The position numbers and the translations under genes are program-made. DNA of 64,000 nt from assembly GCF_030247185.1 (NCBI RefSeq), contig NC_080571.1, positions 235,258,666-235,322,665 of the forward strand. The letters run 5' to 3'. Numbering within the stretch: position 1 is the stretch's first letter; each line of letters opens with the position of its first letter. Of this stretch, positions 47,926-57,923 are shown piece after piece. Source of the DNA: Malaya genurostris. Taxonomy: Eukaryota; Arthropoda; Insecta; Diptera; Culicidae. The notes beneath the pieces are model-generated. The model was given only the letters and a program-made list of their open reading frames with translations. It made no database searches and was not told the origin of the DNA.

Positions 47926-48466
47926 CTTTGCTATTCCCCTTTCTTTGGCATAAACGTCGTATAGAATATATTGATACCAGCTACAATTTTTGTCCAACTA
48001 CCATTCTTGCATTATCAAAAGAAAACCTTAAAAATCGGTTAAATGTATATATGAATTTTTCATTTTTGTTAACATGTTTGTATACAACTCAAGAATTAAA
48101 GCGATGACATGTATATTTTACTGCTCCAAAGTAATGGAATCATTACCACAAATAATATATTGAAGAACAAAATTATATATCCTTTCAAAGAATCTCATGA
48201 AATTTGGTACAAATACAGAGAATTTCTATTATTGGGAAAATTTTGTCAAAATCAAAACAAAACTTTTAAATTATATGACATATATATTTTTATTTTATTA
48301 GTTAAAAATTTATTATAAACAAAATTTACAAAAAAGATCTGAAATTTGTTTCAGATTTTATTTCACTAACAATCTTAAAAATTTTGAAAAATATACCTAA
48401 ACTCTAGAAATAATTATATTTTTGTATTGGACAAAAGATCGAAACAATTTTTATGCACAACCCAAA
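47926..48466. other. intron, AT-rich, no gene
   Basis: No repeat or coding feature recognised. Confidence 0.5.
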
Positions 48467-48556
48467 CTAACAGAAAAGATGATTTGTTGGAAAAAGGTAC
48501 GCTCAGAGACAGAACTTGAACCTGCGTTTTTATGCATTCCGTGCATACGCGCTTTA
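48467..48556 (-). mobile_element. tRNA-derived SINE fragment, copy C (inverted)
   Basis: On the minus strand it reads GCGCGTATGCACGGAATGCA, box B GGTTCAAGTTC and CTCAGAG-pairing sequence, then AAATCATCTTTTCTGTTAG. It is the tail half of the SINE seen at 48620-48965, lacking box A and the acceptor 5' strand. It faces copy B. Confidence 0.65.
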
Positions 48557-48619
48557 CGTCAAACCAATTAAAAATTAATAAATCGTTAAAAACAATTGCG
48601 GTGTCCAGCCAGCGACTGG

Positions 48620-48965
48620 CACCATTGAAGAAGGTGACAAGCGATTATAAAATACACTCTCCTACTCAATGTTTGATCGGAGAAATAGGTATAAAGCGAG
48701 AAGACTAGTGTTTGATGGACAGAGAAGATGTTTGGATGTAAGGTATCGGTCGGGTGACCGCCAGGATTTAGACCATGTTCGATGTATGTTCTACTGTGTC
48801 TGACTGGCGTTCTAGAGTGACTACAACAAGATTCAGAGTGGCGAAATGGTAGCGCGTATGCACGGAATGCATAAGAACGCAGGTTCGAGTCCTGTCTCTG
48901 AGCGTATCTTTTTCCAAAAAAATCATCTTTTCTGTTAAGTTTTTCATTCATTTGGCTTCTCCTAT
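48620..48965 (+). mobile_element. tRNA-derived SINE, copy B
   Basis: Best-preserved copy. The tRNA-like core at 48832-48902 can fold as a cloverleaf: TTCAGAG pairs with CTCTGAG (one G-T), box A TGGCGAAATGG, a five-pair stem TATGC/GCATA around a seven-base loop ACGGAAT, and T arm GCAGG/CCTGT around TTCGAGT (box B). The loop would place GGA at the anticodon, but position 33 is C, so it is not a working tRNA. Flanks match copy A. The start near 48630 contains an inverted bit of the copy A leader. Confidence 0.75.
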
Positions 48966-49259
48966 AAATGTTTCCAGTCAGTCATTGCAAAACTGAATAA
49001 TTCATTTCATGACATAAATCCATTTTTAAAAGTGCTTGTGTTCGGCGTGTTTTCTTGTAATAATGTGGTCTGCAACTCCTCCGAAAGAATAAGTTCTCTA
49101 TGACGCAATATAGGAAAATTTTAACTTTAATCTCACGTTCTGGTGGATTACTGAAAATTTTAATTGTATGAAGAGAAGGGGACAATTCCAATCGAAAATT
49201 CTTCTGACGGCATTTAGCTTCCAAAATTAACCTCTAAAGCGCAAACAAAAAACGCGTTC
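48966..49259. other. intron, no gene
   Basis: No feature recognised. The minus frame 48982-49224 lacks any domain. Confidence 0.45.
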
Positions 49260-49590
49260 TGGTGTAATTGGGACCACTTTACACTGCAATAAGGGGGAAA
49301 GTAATTTATACAAAAATATCGATATCTCCGCTAAAAATGAACGGATTTTAACAATCTATTATTTTTTGAATAGCTATTACCGTTACAGTATTTTATTGAC
49401 ATAAAACTTTGTATAGCTCAAAAAGTAAATTTCCGATCTTAAAACACCTTTCATTTGCGACTAGCTTGATCAAAATCGGTTCAGTCATCTCTGAGATCTC
49501 GACCTCTTTGTTGACAACATACACGGATATTTGCTCTGTTTGTCGAGCTGAATCGATCGGTATATGATACCCGGCTCTTCGGGTCTCGGA
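49260..49590 (+). repeat. right-end copy of the CA-repeat family
   Basis: Matches the right part of the units at 12891-16520: ATATCGATATCTCCGCTAAA, GCGACTAGCTTGATCAAAAT, CTGAGATCTCGACCTC, GTCGAGCTGAATCGATCGGT and CGGCTCTTCGGGTCTCGGAG. The CA microsatellite is missing here. Confidence 0.65.
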
Positions 49591-49977
49591 GTATTATTAA
49601 AAAGTATCCAGTAAAAAGTATGTTAGTTTGTAAAAAAGCACCGTTTTCATTCAAGATAGCTTTATCACTCATACAGAACAAACTTATTAAACTAATAATA
49701 ATTGCCATTAATGCATGACATGAAAATTTATTCCTTTTCGACGGTCACTGTCTCCAACTTCTTGCAACTAATTGAGCATCAAAAATTCCTCGTACAAATT
49801 GCACAGCATCCGATAAGCATCACAACAAGCAGCACACCAAAACTGAACGATTTCAATGCTTTTTCCACTCATCACAAGATTTTCCGACAGCATTTTTATC
49901 CATGATTTTTTACTTATTTGCTCCAACAGTGGGCCACATCACCGAAAAAACGAAAAACAGCCTATCACCCGATTTAC
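49591..49977. other. intron, no gene
   Basis: No repeat or frame recognised before the possible exon at 49978. Confidence 0.4.
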
Positions 49978-50142
49978 CTCATCACATTTCAGCAAATCAC
50001 TCCTGTTGCGTCTGTAGTAATACTTGGAACGCAACCCCATGAGCAGGGCTCGTAGCAGCGGTCCGACCAAGACTGACCATCCGGTGTTCGGAGCATCGAG
50101 CCAAGCATTCAACGTCTGTATCTGCCTATTGCCTGCTGCGAG
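49978..50142 (-). CDS. possible orphan exon, function unknown
   Basis: 165 bp, open in one frame, GC-rich against the background, bounded on the minus strand by CCTCCTAG|CTCGCA and GATGAG|GTAAAT, phase 0 at both ends. It encodes 55 residues including LNAWLDAPNTGWSVLVGPLL, RALLMGLRSKYYYRRNRS and DLLKCDE. I do not recognise it and it is not ankyrin-like. The phase would allow in-frame joining between exons 57476-57592 and 44386-44478 of nompC, but it could also belong to a nested gene or an old transposon. No start codon is apparent, and if unspliced the frame stops 13 codons after the donor. Confidence 0.3.
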
Positions 50143-51941
50143 CTAGGAGGCCGATCAAGATAGCGGTTGCTTGGAAGTTTGCAATTTTCCAAAGAAAAGT
50201 CACCGTCCGCACTTTATTATGATGCAGCAGGAACACGTGCCCGCGACTGCGAACCTGTTGAAAGTAAATGAAATCGTATCACGACCCATTTCAGTGGTCG
50301 AGCGGTCGTTCGCAATCCAGATACCAATCAGAACGGCACTGGTTCCGGTTGACCCAATAACTTTCGCGCGTTATTTTAGCGTTGATCAACATGAAATCGG
50401 GCAGCGTGAAAGAATGCATGTGTCAAAAGTATTACATTCGTACGGAGGAAATGGAGTGCGATTTGCTTTACAACCGTATTGATCCAACTGAAGCTGAATG
50501 GACGGTTGGAGAGGGGTAGGAGGGCACATACCGCGTGTGAACCACTGAAGTGGAAGAATATTATACGAAGGTGATATGACAGCTTACGTATATTTCATTC
50601 GTAATGTAGAACGCAAACACATTTCAGGTCGTTTTACTAGAGAGAATATTTCAAATACTGGAAACCTATTAATAATGTTGGCTACTTTCGGAACTGATGG
50701 TATTTCAGTTGAGAATTTTCTCAAATACGAAAAGCAAGTAATGATTTTCCGTGCAATCTCCCTGTTATTTAAAATTCGAGCAAAGCTACAGACTCGAAAA
50801 AAAATGGTGAATGAACTGTGTATGTTAGAGTATGGGTAAAAAAACGAACAAGGAATTGAATTGCCAAAAAACTGCACAACAAGCAATCGATTTTACGCTC
50901 TGAAAGTACCCTCGTCAATTCTGTCGAGCATTTCGATTCTAAGGAGTACTTGTGGAAGGAGGTGTTCTATTTTTTGCGCAGAAGTTATAAAACCGATACA
51001 CGATTCCAAAAAGTAGTCTAGATTGTCTTACTATAGGAAAAAATACGTCATTGATTGCAACGAAAGCAGGCAGTGGATTTGTAATGTATGTTTTCGTTAT
51101 GGTTCAGTAGTCAAACTTGATTTTTCAATCAATCAATTTCAAAAGTAAAGGGTGAAAATCAATCATAATGAATCGCCGTCATCAACAGAAGCTTATAAAG
51201 CACCGCAATAGTTAATTCGTCGCAGCGAGTCAATATCAGACTGACATTAGTCGGACAGAAGTCGGATATCGATCCACGGCCGCACGAAACATAAACATTC
51301 TCGGTACGTTGTTTGTGTTCGTGTAATCATTTGTCCATCGATTCATTTGATTGGTCTGCGGTTAATAGTAGGAGGTATCAAACCACGAGTTATCTATTCT
51401 AGAATAGAATGTATTTCAGTCCAACATGAAGAATGACCAAGTAACAAACAGAAAGTTAATGCTTGGTATAATTGACATGATGGACATTGAGGATTTCACT
51501 TTGGCGAATTAAATGCACTAACAGAATAGGAACGTTTGGTCATCTTGAATTTGATTTTGTGATACAAAAATTCTTACATACAAAATTTTTGCTTGAGAAA
51601 TCGATTCCTACTATAGGACATTTTGGATTATTGTTTATTGTTTCATGTCTATTGTTTATTTGGAGTATGAAAAAGCCCGGTGAAGTTAGTTTCTGGCAAA
51701 CTTGACCTCGAATAGGGATAAAACCTCTTCTTCTTTTGGCTTCTTGGCAAAAAGATCTTCGTACCCATATTTTGTTCTAGCATGGGGAAGCCGAAGAAAC
51801 GAAAAGTTACGGCGATGGATATCTAAGTTTGAAGACGTAGAACTTGTCTCTAGCTCTGGGGATTATAACAATCGGGTTGGAAACGTTATCGGTTACTAAA
51901 AATCATCACAAATCAATTACGCCTGACATTATTGATCTGGT
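50143..51941. other. intron, no recognised gene
   Basis: 50160-50520 is GC-richer, with a 103-codon plus-strand frame (50171-50482) of no known family; I would not call it. The rest is AT-rich. Confidence 0.35.
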
Positions 51942-52090
51942 CGTCAAAAGGTAAGCGCTCACAAGTTTCTATCTCATGCCTGACATTTGGCCAACATAAC
52001 GGCGTCGACTGGGTGCTATCGGCTTCTGCGTTAGTAGCAAAATGAGAGGGTGCGAATTGGTTTGTATGTAATAATTCATTTGAAACGCGA
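51942..52090 (-). repeat. reverse copy of the 43500-43670 module
   Basis: GTCGTCAAAAGGTAAGCGCT, TCTATCTCATGCCT, GGCGTCGACTGGGTGCTATC, TTCTGCGTTAGTAGCA and GAGAGGGTGCGAA read as the reverse complement of 43500-43670. Confidence 0.65.
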
Positions 52091-52761
52091 AAATTATTGA
52101 AAATCTTTCAAATAGGTAAAGTATTTCGCCCTGACTATTGCTGAAGTTTATTAGTACCCCTAATGTGACTTTAAATTGTCAACTTGATTTCATGAACACG
52201 GTTTTCAGCATTCCTTGCAATTCATAAGTTAGCATATTCCATATGATCCTTACATAATTTGTAATTTTCTGGTTCTGAAGGTTTGAATGGTTTCGATACA
52301 GTAAGAAATGAAACATTGAATGCAAACTCGAATATTGGTAAGATTGGAAAATGTAAATTATTTCTACAAAACCAAAGAACATAAACCTACACACGCGTCG
52401 ATTGGTTGCCTTTTGCAAGGGATCGGAAGTCTTTCTGAAATGTTTAAATCCATTTGATGCAAACATTTCATTTAGGCGGGGCTGGTCGATGGAACTGTGA
52501 CCAAGGAACATGATTTGCTCTGTATACGAAATGGGTCATCGGAATTCGATCAACACCTCCCTGAATCCTGGACTAAAGTGTATTGCATGTTCAAACAGAA
52601 CACAGAGAAACATATTTTTTCTGTAAATTGCTGCCAGACGGTGGGGTTTGGGATAGAGTAAACAAACACACATAGTGAAATTATTTCGAATATCGTACAT
52701 TCGGAAAGGGAACTCTCTATTTTCCATTCCTCTTTCAATTTAAAATTCAAATTTATTTCTG
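52091..52761. other. intron, no gene
   Basis: Unremarkable AT-rich sequence leading into the heptamer array. Confidence 0.45.
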
Positions 52762-54126
52762 TTCTCTATTCTCTATTCTCTATTCTCTATTCTCTATTCT
52801 CTATTCTCTATTCTCTATTCTCTATTCTCTATTCTCTATTCTCTATTCTCTATTCTCTATTCTCTATTCTCTATTCTCTATTCTCTATTCTCTATTCTCT
52901 ATTCTCTATTCTCTATTCTCTATTCTCTATTCTCTATTCTCTATTCTCTATTCTCTATTCTCTATTCTCTATTCTCTATTCTCTATTCTCTATTCTCTAT
53001 TCTCTATTCTCTATTCTCTATTCTCTATTCTCTATTCTCTATTCTCTATTCTCTATTCTCTATTCTCTATTCTCTATTCTCTATTCTCTATTCTCTATTC
53101 TCTATTCTCTATTCTCTATTCTCTATTCTCTATTCTCTATTCTCTATTCTCTATTCTCTATTCTCTATTCTCTATTCTCTATTCTCTATTCTCTATTCTC
53201 TATTCTCTATTCTCTATTCTCTATTCTCTATTCTCTATTCTCTATTCTCTATTCTCTATTCTCTATTCTCTATTCTCTATTCTCTATTCTCTACTCTCTA
53301 TTCTCTATTCTCTATTCTCTATTCTCTATTCTCTATTCTCTATTCTCTATTCTCTATTCTCTATTCTCTATTCTCTATTCTCTATTCTCTATTCTCTATT
53401 CTCTATTCTCTATTCTCTATTCTCTATTCTCTATTCTCTATTCTCTATTCTCTATTCTCTATTCTCTATTCTCTATTCTCTATTCTCTATTCTCTATTCT
53501 CTATTCTCTATTCTCTATTCTCTATTCTCTATTCTCTATTCTCTATTCTCTATTCTCTATTCTCTATTCTCTATTCTCTATTCTCTATTCTCTATTCTCT
53601 ATTCTCTATTCTCTATTCTCTATTCTCTATTCTCTATTCTCTATTCTCTATTCTCTATTCTCTATTCTCTATTCTCTATTCTCTATTCTCTATTCTCTAT
53701 TCTCTATTCTCTATTCTCTATTCTCTATTCTCTATTCTCTATTCTCTATTCTCTATTCTCTATTCTCTATTCTCTATTCTCTATTCTCTATTCTCTATTC
53801 TCTATTCTCTATTCTCTATTCTCTATTCTCTATTCTCTATTCTCTATTCTCTATTCTCTATTCTCTATTCTCTATTCTCTATTCTCTATTCTCTATTCTC
53901 TATTCTCTATTCTCTATTCTCTATTCTCTATTCTCTATTCTCTATTCTCTATTCTCTATTCTCTATTCTCTATTCTCTATTCTCTATTCTCTATTCTCTA
54001 TTCTCTATTCTCTATTCTCTATTCTCTATTCTCTATTCTCTATTCTCTATTCTCTATTCTCTATTCTCTATTCTCTATTCTCTATTCTCTATTCTCTATT
54101 CTCTATTCTCTATTCTCTATTCTCTA
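52762..54126. repeat. 1.37 kb heptanucleotide array, (CTCTATT)n
   Basis: About 195 head-to-tail copies of a 7-base unit (AATAGAG on the other strand). By eye only one clear substitution occurs, a C in place of T near 53294 (CTCTACTCTCTATT). One strand is purine-rich (AATAGAG) and the other pyrimidine-rich. Boundaries are sharp, at GTTCTCTATT on the left and CTCTACAACC on the right. It lies in a nompC intron. Confidence 0.97.
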
Positions 54127-54357
54127 CAACCTTAACCTTTACACGTCTTTTTCTCGAAACCATGTTTTTTTTCAATTCGATTACAGAATATGAAACTGTT
54201 TAGCTTTCCGATGATTTGTTTCCAGGAAATGATGACACCAACAAATCGGAACAGTTTGAGCAACTGTTATCAGAGTCGCCATATTGAAAAAATAAAAAAG
54301 GTTTTTTTAAGAAGAAATTTTTCAAAAAATACACGTTTTTTTGAGGAACCTGGCCTT
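54127..54357. other. intron, no gene
   Basis: Short AT-rich stretch between the array and the SINE target site. Confidence 0.45.
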
Positions 54358-54488
54358 AAATCTTATGACATGGGGAATGGGCATAGCGTGATGTGTAAGA
54401 TCATCGCCTTCCACGTAGTCTACATGGGTTCGATTCCCAACCCCGCACATAGGGTCAGTAAGTTTTTCTGACCCGAGTGGCGAGAGAA

Positions 54489-55582
54489 CTTAAGGTGAAA
54501 TGTAGCGTCATAAAACCGTCGCACAAAGCATACCAAGAAAAATGGACACATAGAAACAAGAACTTTTTTCAATGATTGAGCGCAGTGGGCTTACCTCTTG
54601 TTATATTGGCTTGTAAAAAAGATTGGACGTAATGGATTTTTGAATCCTTCACACTTTGAATAAATGCTAATTCAATCGTTATTGTTAGTGATTACTCTTA
54701 CACTAGAGCTATAAATCATGAGTAATTATGAATGACTAACATGAGGTTATATATATATGTATTGACCAACTTGCTAACCATGTATATGCGTGTTGTTTTT
54801 CAATGTTCATCACATTGTTTGTATCACGATAATACTTGGTTTGTATTTCATTCAGTAGCTTTTCAATGATGAAGATATAGTTTTGCTATAAAAATTGCTA
54901 CAATCTAAAATAATACCTGTTATACGATATTACACAGCCAGGCTTTATTGTTTCAGCAACATCAATGCATTGAACTCAACAGAATTGGACATTATTAGCA
55001 TTATAAATGACAGTTACTTAGAAAATAAACAATTTCTTACAATACCCATTTTATTGTGTTCAACTCGTTTTTATTTCAACACAAAACCCAATGCTGCATA
55101 AATTTGCGTCATAATTCTATATGTAATTTTTGCTCCCGATATAATGCCACCGAGTCCACCGTGCATTTCTCACACCACCTCAATACGAAACAGCTTACAT
55201 AAACTTTTCTGCATTTTTTTATTGCTTGCGCGCTAGCAATAAAAAAAATGCAGAAAAGTGTATGTAAACTTTTTCAAATTTCGGTTGTTTCAGCTAAAAT
55301 TTTATAATTTTGAGTTACATTTTCAGATTCTTTGTGAGAATCTGCTACAAACACTACTTTTCAGCTCTAAAATCATCCCCGTGGAACGGAACAGTTACCG
55401 TTTATACATTTCAAAAACCAATTACGACTCGGCAAAGCAAAATTTTAAAATTCTAAGAATATTTAGTTATGATAAATTCGATTTCGAAAACTTAAGTGTT
55501 TCTGGTTTTTCGAAAATCGGTCTAGTTTTTGAATAATTGATCAAAAACGCGATTTTCGCATTCCGCTACATTTCACCTTAAG
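54489..55582. mobile_element. TIR element 1 inside the SINE
   Basis: The ends CTTAAGGTGAAATGTAGCG at 54489-54507 and the exact inverse at 55564-55582 are 1.1 kb apart. No transposase. The right half (55257-55580) is related to 5815-6090. A near-perfect 75 bp palindrome sits at about 55196-55270. Confidence 0.65.
55196..55270. repeat. short near-perfect palindrome
   Basis: Arms read TTTTCTGCATTTTTTTATTG and the inverse around TTGCTAGCGCGCAAGCAA-like sequence, so the strand can fold into a hairpin of about 35 bp. It is inside TIR element 1. Confidence 0.75.
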
Positions 55583-56184
55583 AGCTGAGGCCAGTGTGTT
55601 TTAGGGTGTTTTAGAGGGCTATTTTCACGCTTCGAATCTGGTTTTCTCAGAAACGGTGACGAATAGCAAAAACCCAACTGAAAATCTCTTAGAAAATTAG
55701 TTTAGAATATTCTGTGAACATTTTAGAATGATTCATTGACTTTAGCGGTCGGGAAAGTCTTTTTTCTGAAGGAAGAATTGCATAGCTGAAAACGCCGTCT
55801 TTCAACTTGTTCATTGAATATCTCGCCATCAAAAGCATGGATCTAAAATTTATCCTGACAATGTCTAGATAATTTAATTTAGATGCGATTAGTGCAAGAA
55901 AACATATATGTTGTCGTCATAAAAATGAAGTGAATGTTATTTTTATGAAGGTAAGTCGATTTCTATGGCGGCGCCATTTTTCTGGTCTTGTTTCCTGGTA
56001 ACGTAACGAAACATGAGAAAGAAATAAAATCGGCTCAGGAAGGCTGTCAAACAAGCGGTAGCTTTATTTCATTTTATGTGATGTAGTCAAACATCGAGAG
56101 TCACTTTGCACATTTGCGAGCATGGAGGGAAATGTAATACGTAGAGTGAGCCACGTGATTATACGCGATATACTGGCCTCAGCT
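55583..56184. mobile_element. TIR element 2 inside the SINE
   Basis: AGCTGAGGCCAGTGTG at the left and the inverse TATACTGGCCTCAGCT at the right, about 600 bp, abutting element 1. No coding frame recognised. Confidence 0.6.
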
Positions 56185-56230
56185 CATAAGGTTAAAATTC
56201 TTCTAATCGAAACAAAAAAAAAATCTTATG

Positions 56231-56500
56231 GCAGTTTGTCATTTACGATAAAATTTCCTTAGCAGCATAGCAAACAATCTTGGAGACAAAATATTTAAAC
56301 GGTTCGTTTAATTCAAATTGTAAAGTTTTCAATTCATAATGTCGACTTTCGATTTTACTACATTATCAATGTTCGCACAGTATTTGTAAGAAAACTTTTG
56401 ATAAGATGCGCTACAAATGTGCCTCATTCAAAGCTAATTTAAAAATCAAGAGTCTCTGGAACATTCAAACTCTTCTCAAGATCAGAAATCTGAAAATATT
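56231..56500. other. intron, no gene
   Basis: AT-rich spacer between the SINE and the large palindrome. Confidence 0.45.
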
Positions 56501-56846
56501 TCACTAATAGTACTGTTGTTGTACCGTTGAATTCCACTATATCACGTCATTACACTTTCACAAAGTCACTATTTTCACAGTCACTATTTTTCCGAAAGTG
56601 TATCAAACGTTATAATACAGATACGTATTTCGGAATGCTATTTGCATCCTTCTTCAGTGTATCGGTTTTATAAGTTTATAACCGATACACTGAAGAAGGA
56701 TGCAAATAGCATTCCGAAATACGTATCTGTATTATAACGTTTGATACACTTTCGGAAAAATAGTGACTGTGAAAATGGTGACTTTGTGAGAGTGTAGTGA
56801 CGTGATATAGTGGAATTCAACGGTACAACAACAGTACTATTAGTGA
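56501..56846. repeat. 346 bp near-perfect palindrome (foldback)
   Basis: Arms of about 165 bases are complementary with only a few mismatches (for example TTTCACAAAGTCAC against GTGACTTTGTGAGAG), around a loop near 56673 (TTATAAGTTTAT). Recognisable arm blocks: TCACTAATAGTACTGTTGTT, CCGAAAGTGTATCAAACG, GATACGTATTTCGGAATGCT and TTCTTCAGTGTATCGGTT, each found inverted. A CTGAAGA..GAAA pattern lies in each arm (see findings). It has no TIR-plus-spacer layout and may be a foldback element or an inverted dimer. Confidence 0.95.
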
Positions 56847-57118
56847 GAACATTCTACTAACGGCTCAAACAGAAATTTAGTGAAAATATTTATTAAGGAA
56901 AAGTTTGATTATTTAATAATCAATTAAGATATTCCAATAGGACTACATGGTAACACTTTGACAGCAGAATGGGTTTCGAACTGAAAATTTAGAAAGCAAA
57001 TTGAATGCTGGTTACGAAATTTAACCTGTTCCAATATTCACTTGACTGTGATTCTCCCAAAATAGGTCACGGGTAGTAACACCTGTCAATTGTGTATTAA
57101 CCAAACTCCTGCATTCGT
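56847..57118. other. intron, no gene
   Basis: AT-rich spacer. Confidence 0.45.
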
Positions 57119-57388
57119 TTATTGTTTTTTTTTACGAGTCGGTAACTCGTAGCAACCTTCGAACCACGCTTCAAACAGCAATCCATCGCGAAGACCGAAG
57201 CCAATGAAGAAGACCCTCGATAGTGACTGCCGATTTGCCGTACCAGGCACGAAGGCGGGAAACGATAATTCCTTGTTCACAAAGCTAGCCACCATTGCCA
57301 TTGGGAACTGCCGCAATTGAACTACCACCCGTGCTTCGGCGGCGAAAACATAAATCGATTCTACGGTCGCTGCTTTGCTGCTTCCTGG
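57119..57388 (-). other. unexplained open frame next to nompC exons
   Basis: 89 codons open between stops, GC-rich, reading STVESIYVF-like sequence (literally AATVESIYVFAAEARVVVQ), then MAMVASFVNKELSFPAF, GTANRQSLSRVFFIGFG and GLLFEAWFEGCYELPT, then a lysine run and stop. No family recognised and no strong acceptor seen. The A run before the stop could be the tail of a retrocopy. It lies 88 bp downstream of exon 57476-57592. Confidence 0.2.
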
Positions 57389-57475
57389 TTAAACGATCGA
57401 TCGCTTTATGCTTCCGCCGCTAGATGGAATATTTCTGGATAGAGACTACATAGATTTTCGTTGATAGATACTTAC

Positions 57476-57592
57476 ACCGTCAGTCTTTGTTCGGATATCC
57501 TTACCGGCTGCAGTTAGTAGTGCCCGTAAAATTGCGGTTGCTGTGCCGGTTTGTCTACTAGCTACCAAATGAACAGCAGTTTGTTGTCGTGA
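57476..57592 (-). CDS. nompC: nompC exon: ankyrin repeat 3
   Basis: 117 bp, phase 0/0, acceptor CCAATTAG|TCACGA and donor GACGGT|GTAAGT. Encodes SRQQTAVHLVASRQTGTATA then ILRALLTAAGKDIRTKTDG. This aligns with the TAVHLV repeat of fly TRPN that follows the first two repeats, and the next residues (KGKIPLLLAV) are in exon 44386-44478 after a 13 kb intron. No frame starting with M covers it; it was found by homology and splice sites. Confidence 0.94.
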
Positions 57593-57782
57593 CTAATTGG
57601 GGAAAAACGAAAAATAAATAAACTGATTAATTATCATGAAAGTACATGTTCATTTGCTTCATCTTTAGAACACAATGCGCACTCAGTTTGATATCATTGT
57701 AAAAACATGGCCACGAAAAGTGATTTAAGTTGACAGCAAAGATCCGGTGGCCGAAAATTTCTTGGTTTCTTTCTAAACTTAC

Positions 57783-57923
57783 CGCAGAACTGGCGCCTTC
57801 CGGTAAAAGCTCACCCACGAATTGTTCATCTTCAGAAACCAGTTTCTGATAGAACTTGAAGAAGGCATCTTCTTTTGCGAGCTGCTTCTGTTGCTGCTCC
57901 TCGACAGCATGTAGAATGGCTTT
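57783..57923 (-). CDS. candidate nompC 5' exon, non-ankyrin
   Basis: 141 bp, phase 0/0, acceptor AAATTTTCAG|AAAGCC (after a TTTTAAC branch-like site) and donor TCTGCG|GTAAGT. Encodes KAILHAVEEQQQKQLAKED then AFFKFYQKLVSEDEQFVGEL and LPEGASSA, helical and glutamine/acid-rich, unlike an ankyrin repeat. It is 190 bp upstream of the ankyrin-3 exon with fitting phase. I do not recall this segment from the main fly isoform, where repeat 2 would be expected here. It may be an alternative 5' exon, a mosquito-specific insert, or an exon of another transcript. Confidence 0.5.

Larger units (their letters stand above)
54368..56220 (+). mobile_element. tRNA-derived SINE split by two TIR elements
   Basis: AAATCTTATG occurs at 54358-54367 and at 56221-56230, a 10-base target-site duplication. 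The left part (54368-54490) is a tRNA-derived SINE with box B GGGTTCGATTCCCAACCCCG, then GGTCAGTAAGTTTTTCTGAC. The right part (56185-56220) is its tail, AAGGTTAAAATTCTTCTAAT then CGAAAC and a poly-A. Everything between was inserted later (54489-55582 and 55583-56184). Confidence 0.75.
347..57923 (-). other. nompC: nompC (TRPN) mechanosensitive channel gene, partial locus
   Basis: Gene span assembled from exons on the minus strand. The encoded protein is the pore subunit of the insect mechanotransduction channel of chordotonal organs and bristles; its ankyrin stack acts as the tether or gating spring to microtubules, and the channel sits in the ciliary membrane of sensory neurons. In order the exons give ankyrin repeats 3-29, a linker domain and membrane segments to S5, about 1296 codons plus a 39-codon optional exon. 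All junctions used are GT..AG with compatible phases, and the deduced protein follows the Drosophila order without gaps from repeat 3 on. Missing: repeats 1-2 and the long-form start (right of the window), and the pore helix, S6, TRP box and C terminus (left of position 1). Short 72-190 bp introns alternate with introns of 6-21 kb filled with transposons. Confidence 0.93.

Noticed and set aside
48832..48902. Functional tRNA-Ser(GGA)
   Set aside because: The cloverleaf is fair, but position 33 is C, the D stem is weak, and the sequence recurs with identical flanks at 31188, so it is a SINE core.
50171..50482. 103-codon plus-strand frame as a gene
   Set aside because: No family resemblance, no splice signals assessed as convincing, and it sits in a short GC-richer patch.
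52762..54126. Telomere repeat
   Set aside because: The unit CTCTATT is not the insect TTAGG type, dipterans lack that repeat, and the array is inside a gene.
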